Positions 39,801 to 41,362 of a stretch of 41,362 nt of DNA are shown in pieces. The stretch spans positions 1 to 41,362 of the forward strand of contig CAMDQC010000031.1 in the NCBI GenBank assembly GCA_945905735.1. The letters are read 5' to 3'. Each line of letters starts with the position of its first letter. Position 1 is the stretch's first letter. Source of the DNA: Prosthecobacter debontii (GTDB lineage Bacteria > Verrucomicrobiota > Verrucomicrobiia > Chthoniobacterales > Chthoniobacteraceae). The notes under the pieces were generated by a model, which saw only the letters and a program-made list of their open reading frames with translations, did no database searches and was not told the DNA's origin. The translations under genes were made by a program, and so were the position numbers.

Positions 39801-40546
39801 CCGACGGAAAGCAGCACTGCCGCACGATACAGCGGCGGCGCGCTCTGCGGCAGAGTCTTCAAAGCAGCCAGCAAATCGCCCGTCTTATACGCCTCCAGTG
39901 AAGCCCCGAGCGCACGCTCCTGCGCTGCCGAAAAGCCGAACTCGTTCGCCGGAATCACCGCCGGATAGTAAAGCGCCCACTGCACGAGATTCGCCACATC
40001 CTTCGCCTCGATGACCGCCGTCTTGCGCGGCGCACCACCGGGAACGATCTCCGCCTGCTCGCCGCCTTTGATCGTCAACGAACCGGCTTTGTTCGTGAGC
40101 GCGAGTTCGCCCTCCAGAAGCGTCATCGTCGTGCGCCCGCCCTTCGCCACGCGGACGACAATCTGCGTCCCGCGCAACGCTCCGTTGACCGCTGGCGTGC
40201 GGATTTGCAGCGCCTCGGCTTTTTCGCGGCTGAAGAAATATCCGCCGCCGCTCTTCACTTCCACGCTTTTGCCCGGCTCGACTTCCGCCTCGGTCAGCTC
40301 GTCAATGCGCAGTTCGCTCTTGTCGCTCAGCCGCAGGACGGCGCGACTCAGCTCGCCCGTCCGCACTTTATCCAGCGAGGCGAACGGCGTCTTATCTTCA
40401 GCGACAGACCAGCCGCCGCCCCCTTTGGCTTTCTTTTCAACAGTGCCTTCTTTTTGCACGAGTTCCGCATCCTCGGCAAAGGCGACGGTGCTGATGCAGC
40501 AGGCGAGAGGCAGGATGACACGACGTAGAGAGAAATGAGTACGCAT
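36851..40546 (-). CDS. FecR-TPR-outer-membrane beta-barrel fusion protein
   Basis: The product has 1231 residues. The signal peptide is RRVILPLACCISTVAFA. A FecR-type beta domain follows (about 30-165; TPFASLDKVRTGELSRAVLRL, IRTPAVNGALRGTQIVV and LLEGELALTNKAG). Then TPR repeats run from about 205 to 575 (ALTPRNAQAHALRGFLLSAE, AISIDGALGNAWLGRGLTSL). From about 600 the sequence alternates like an outer-membrane barrel and ends as TonB-dependent receptors do (LNITDTDYQLNSLNPLTDL ... VVRCRFSF, terminal Phe). No plug domain or TonB box was seen. The shape recalls polysaccharide-export porins such as BcsC or PgaA (TPR plus barrel), but the barrel end is receptor-like and the FecR head is unusual. 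The esterase gene lies 49 bp upstream on the same strand. Location in the outer membrane is inferred with good support; the cargo is unknown. Confidence 0.85.
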   Translation of the reverse strand: MRTHFSLRRVILPLACCISTVAFAEDAELVQKEGTVEKKAKGGGGWSVAEDKTPFASLDKVRTGELSRAVLRLSDKSELRIDELTEAEVEPGKSVEVKSGGGYFFSREKAEALQIRTPAVNGALRGTQIVVRVAKGGRTTMTLLEGELALTNKAGSLTIKGGEQAEIVPGGAPRKTAVIEAKDVANLVQWALYYPAVIPANEFGFSAAQERALGASLEAYKTGDLLAALKTLPQSAPPLYRAAVLLSVGRVDKARAALGGVSASNPGRRALEKVIATVKREAGVKPIGERASAAEWIAESYYQQSQSNLEGALAAARNASGEHKLSKPLPDSGFALARVAEMEFSFGRTALAKDAVEKALALTPRNAQAHALRGFLLSAENHIDEARASFQKAISIDGALGNAWLGRGLTSLRKGDREAGRRDLHTAAVLEPTRSMFHSYLGKAFSNEATSWKHFFSGTDELTTLANKDLARAMELDPDDPTPPLYSAIQRKQENRYNESVAELERSLELNDNRRVYRSKFLLDQDKGVRSSNLASIYQNNGMTEVAVREAVRAVNADYGSAAAHLFLSNSYDNLRDPRRVLLRYETPWFNEQLLANLLSPVGGGPLSQFVSAQEYSKMFEADGLGLNFVSEYRSDGSLRSIASQYGTFGNLSYALDADYQYDSGKKQNSDLSRFEGYATFKLQLAPSDSIFLQSKYQDLRTGDAGLRYDNDSLRDTQSNTSRFRELQDPAFLLAGWHHEWSPGNHTLFLGSWLRNSQTFTADQTSQLQVLRDINGFLPVNADPGPFPNDADFLSRGLASRGNVPSAIAPLVGRGRTGPQDIFGSPIPAVTSDLFNFRRTSEFEIFSADLQQIVTLDKLTLILGARIQSGEFDTTQSLSLSDPATATSGLFNIPAADQHSVVDFDRLTLYAYEHWKLASWLTIHGGVTYDDMQYPENFRSPPISDRQKSIDRVSPKVGFTIAPSPLFTMRGVYTEFVSGVSFDESIRLEPTQMAGFAQAFRSTISEDVLGSVEAAHYKVKGISVESKLPTRTYLGADLTQVEQRLNRSIGVFDILNDPANPAFIGILPSQIEERVAYKENALTLTVNQLIGDHWSIGARYRYVRSELDSHLPEISALDYAGGVRALEATLREATIFANFNHRSGIFARAEATHYDQENKGYAPGSLGTDGSTGDKFWMVNAFAGYRFMQNRAEISTGVLNITDTDYQLNSLNPLTDLPRERTLVVRCRFSF

Positions 40547-40595
40547 GGCGGACCCTGTAAACGAACTTCCCTATTCTTGCACGAAAAAGGGCGAA

Positions 40596-41362
40596 CTATT
40601 TCGGGAAGTCGCGCCACATCCAGCGGAGCGCATCAGGTAGGATTGCGCCGCCGTGTTTGCCGCTGTGCGCGCCCGTTCCGAACTCGAACTTGTAGTCATA
40701 CCCCGCGAACTTCAGCGCGGCGGCCATCTGCTGATTCGAGAGCGGCCAGTTGCCGTGGAGATTATCGAGGTCGTTCGCGCCGTCTTGCAGGAAGACGCGG
40801 ATGGGCTTGGGCGCAGCTTTCGTCTGGCGGATGAGCCCAGGATAGACGTAGCCGCCTCGGATATTCGTGAAGCTCCCGATGAAGCTGATCACTTTACTAA
40901 ACGACGCGGGGCGCTCCCACGCGACCGTGAACGCCGCGATGCCGCTGCTGCTGATTCCCGCAAGGCCCCAGCCCGCCGCGTCGTCCGTGAGCTTCACCTC
41001 CTGGCGAGCGAGCGGGATGATTTCCTCCATGAGAAAACGGGCGTTCAAATCGCCAAGGGAATCGTATTCGTAGCTGCGATTGCTGCGCGCCTTCGCGCCC
41101 GGCTCGGCGGCGGGCACAGTTCCGGGTGCGATGAAGATGGCCACCGTCACGGGCATCTCTTTTTTTGCGATGAGATTGTCGAACACCACCGGCACGCGGA
41201 ACCCGCCGTCCGCCTTCGCGTAGCCGGGGCCGTCGAAGAACACCATCGCGCACGCGGGCTTCGCGGCGTCGTATTGCTTCGGGATGTAGAGCGACCACTC
41301 GCGCGTCGTGCCGGGGAACGCCCTGCTGTCGGCGAGGGTGAACTTGCGCACCTCGCCCTTCG
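40596..41362 (-). CDS. Enterochelin-esterase-like hydrolase (partial, 5' end off the right edge)
   Basis: The frame is open to the right edge. Residues reading [25 protein letters not shown] match the start of the catalytic domain of Fes/IroD-type esterases (Esterase_D family), so the true start lies beyond the window; a GTG at 41351 sits inside this conserved stretch. The alpha/beta-hydrolase triad is visible: GISSSGIAA (nucleophile Ser), DGANDLDN (Asp) and [10 protein letters not shown] (His). Family members cleave ferric siderophore esters or, in Verrucomicrobia and Bacteroidetes, xylan side-chain esters. A role with the FecR/barrel protein downstream (49 bp) in iron or glycan uptake is attractive but not shown. 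Confidence 0.85.
   Translation of the reverse strand, partial: KGEVRKFTLADSRAFPGTTREWSLYIPKQYDAAKPACAMVFFDGPGYAKADGGFRVPVVFDNLIAKKEMPVTVAIFIAPGTVPAAEPGAKARSNRSYEYDSLGDLNARFLMEEIIPLARQEVKLTDDAAGWGLAGISSSGIAAFTVAWERPASFSKVISFIGSFTNIRGGYVYPGLIRQTKAAPKPIRVFLQDGANDLDNLHGNWPLSNQQMAAALKFAGYDYKFEFGTGAHSGKHGGAILPDALRWMWRDFPK

Noticed and set aside
1..41362. tRNA, rRNA, insertion sequence, prophage or integrase
   Set aside because: No conserved RNA landmarks and no transposase, integrase or phage structural motifs were seen on either strand.

Overview
The window looks like a piece of a Gram-negative, GC-rich chromosome from the Planctomycetota-Verrucomicrobiota-Chlamydiota group, most likely a verrucomicrobium of the Chthoniobacter/Spartobacteria kind. 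This is inferred from gene content: giant autotransporter-associated beta-strand repeat proteins with a PEP-CTERM tail, a DUF1080 (3-keto-disaccharide hydrolase) protein, a CotH/lamin-tail protein, a Ser/Thr kinase with HRDLKPEN and a DWG motif, SEL1/TPR/LRR proteins and a FecR-TPR-barrel protein. No rRNA, tRNA, CRISPR array, transposase or phage gene was recognised.

Left part (1-20216). Two similar units are visible. In each, a very long beta-strand repeat surface protein on the minus strand (<1-1312 and 11141-19717) faces a divergent winged-helix regulator on the plus strand (1479-2543 and 19899-20216). The first regulator has a LacI-like sensor domain. The second keeps only the DNA-binding part and runs into the next gene. 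Between the units, on the minus strand, lie a large CotH/lamin-tail exported protein (7006-10941), a damaged FHA/Ser-Thr kinase gene that has lost its kinase N-lobe (4850-6954), and a translationally coupled pair encoding a SEL1-repeat C39-like peptidase and a DUF1080 protein (2562-4546).

Middle part (20174-30971). A three-gene plus-strand operon with two ATGA overlaps encodes a membrane-anchored coiled-coil protein, an ABC ATPase and a 12-segment permease. It is followed by a dispersed inverted repeat. Next come an EF-hand protein with its terminator, a YegS-type lipid kinase, a toxin-antitoxin pair, an MBL-fold hydrolase with a DUF3472 protein, and a minus-strand run miaE - folB - substrate-binding/OmpA fusion (tRNA modification, folate synthesis, envelope).

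Right part (30972-41362). Plus-strand signalling and lipid genes: a CHASE2 adenylate cyclase, an exported rhodanese, a 29-residue membrane microprotein, a receiver protein with a degenerate HisKA-like segment, and an acyltransferase/acyl-AMP ligase fusion. These converge, with overlapping stop codons, on a 1231-residue FecR-TPR-outer-membrane-barrel protein. An enterochelin-esterase-like hydrolase lies upstream of that gene and is cut by the right edge.

The common theme is the cell envelope: surface display, export, envelope signalling and lipid turnover. The best candidates for something undescribed are the duplicated regulator/giant-surface-protein unit, the head-to-tail fused 2858-residue surface protein, and the FecR-TPR-barrel protein.
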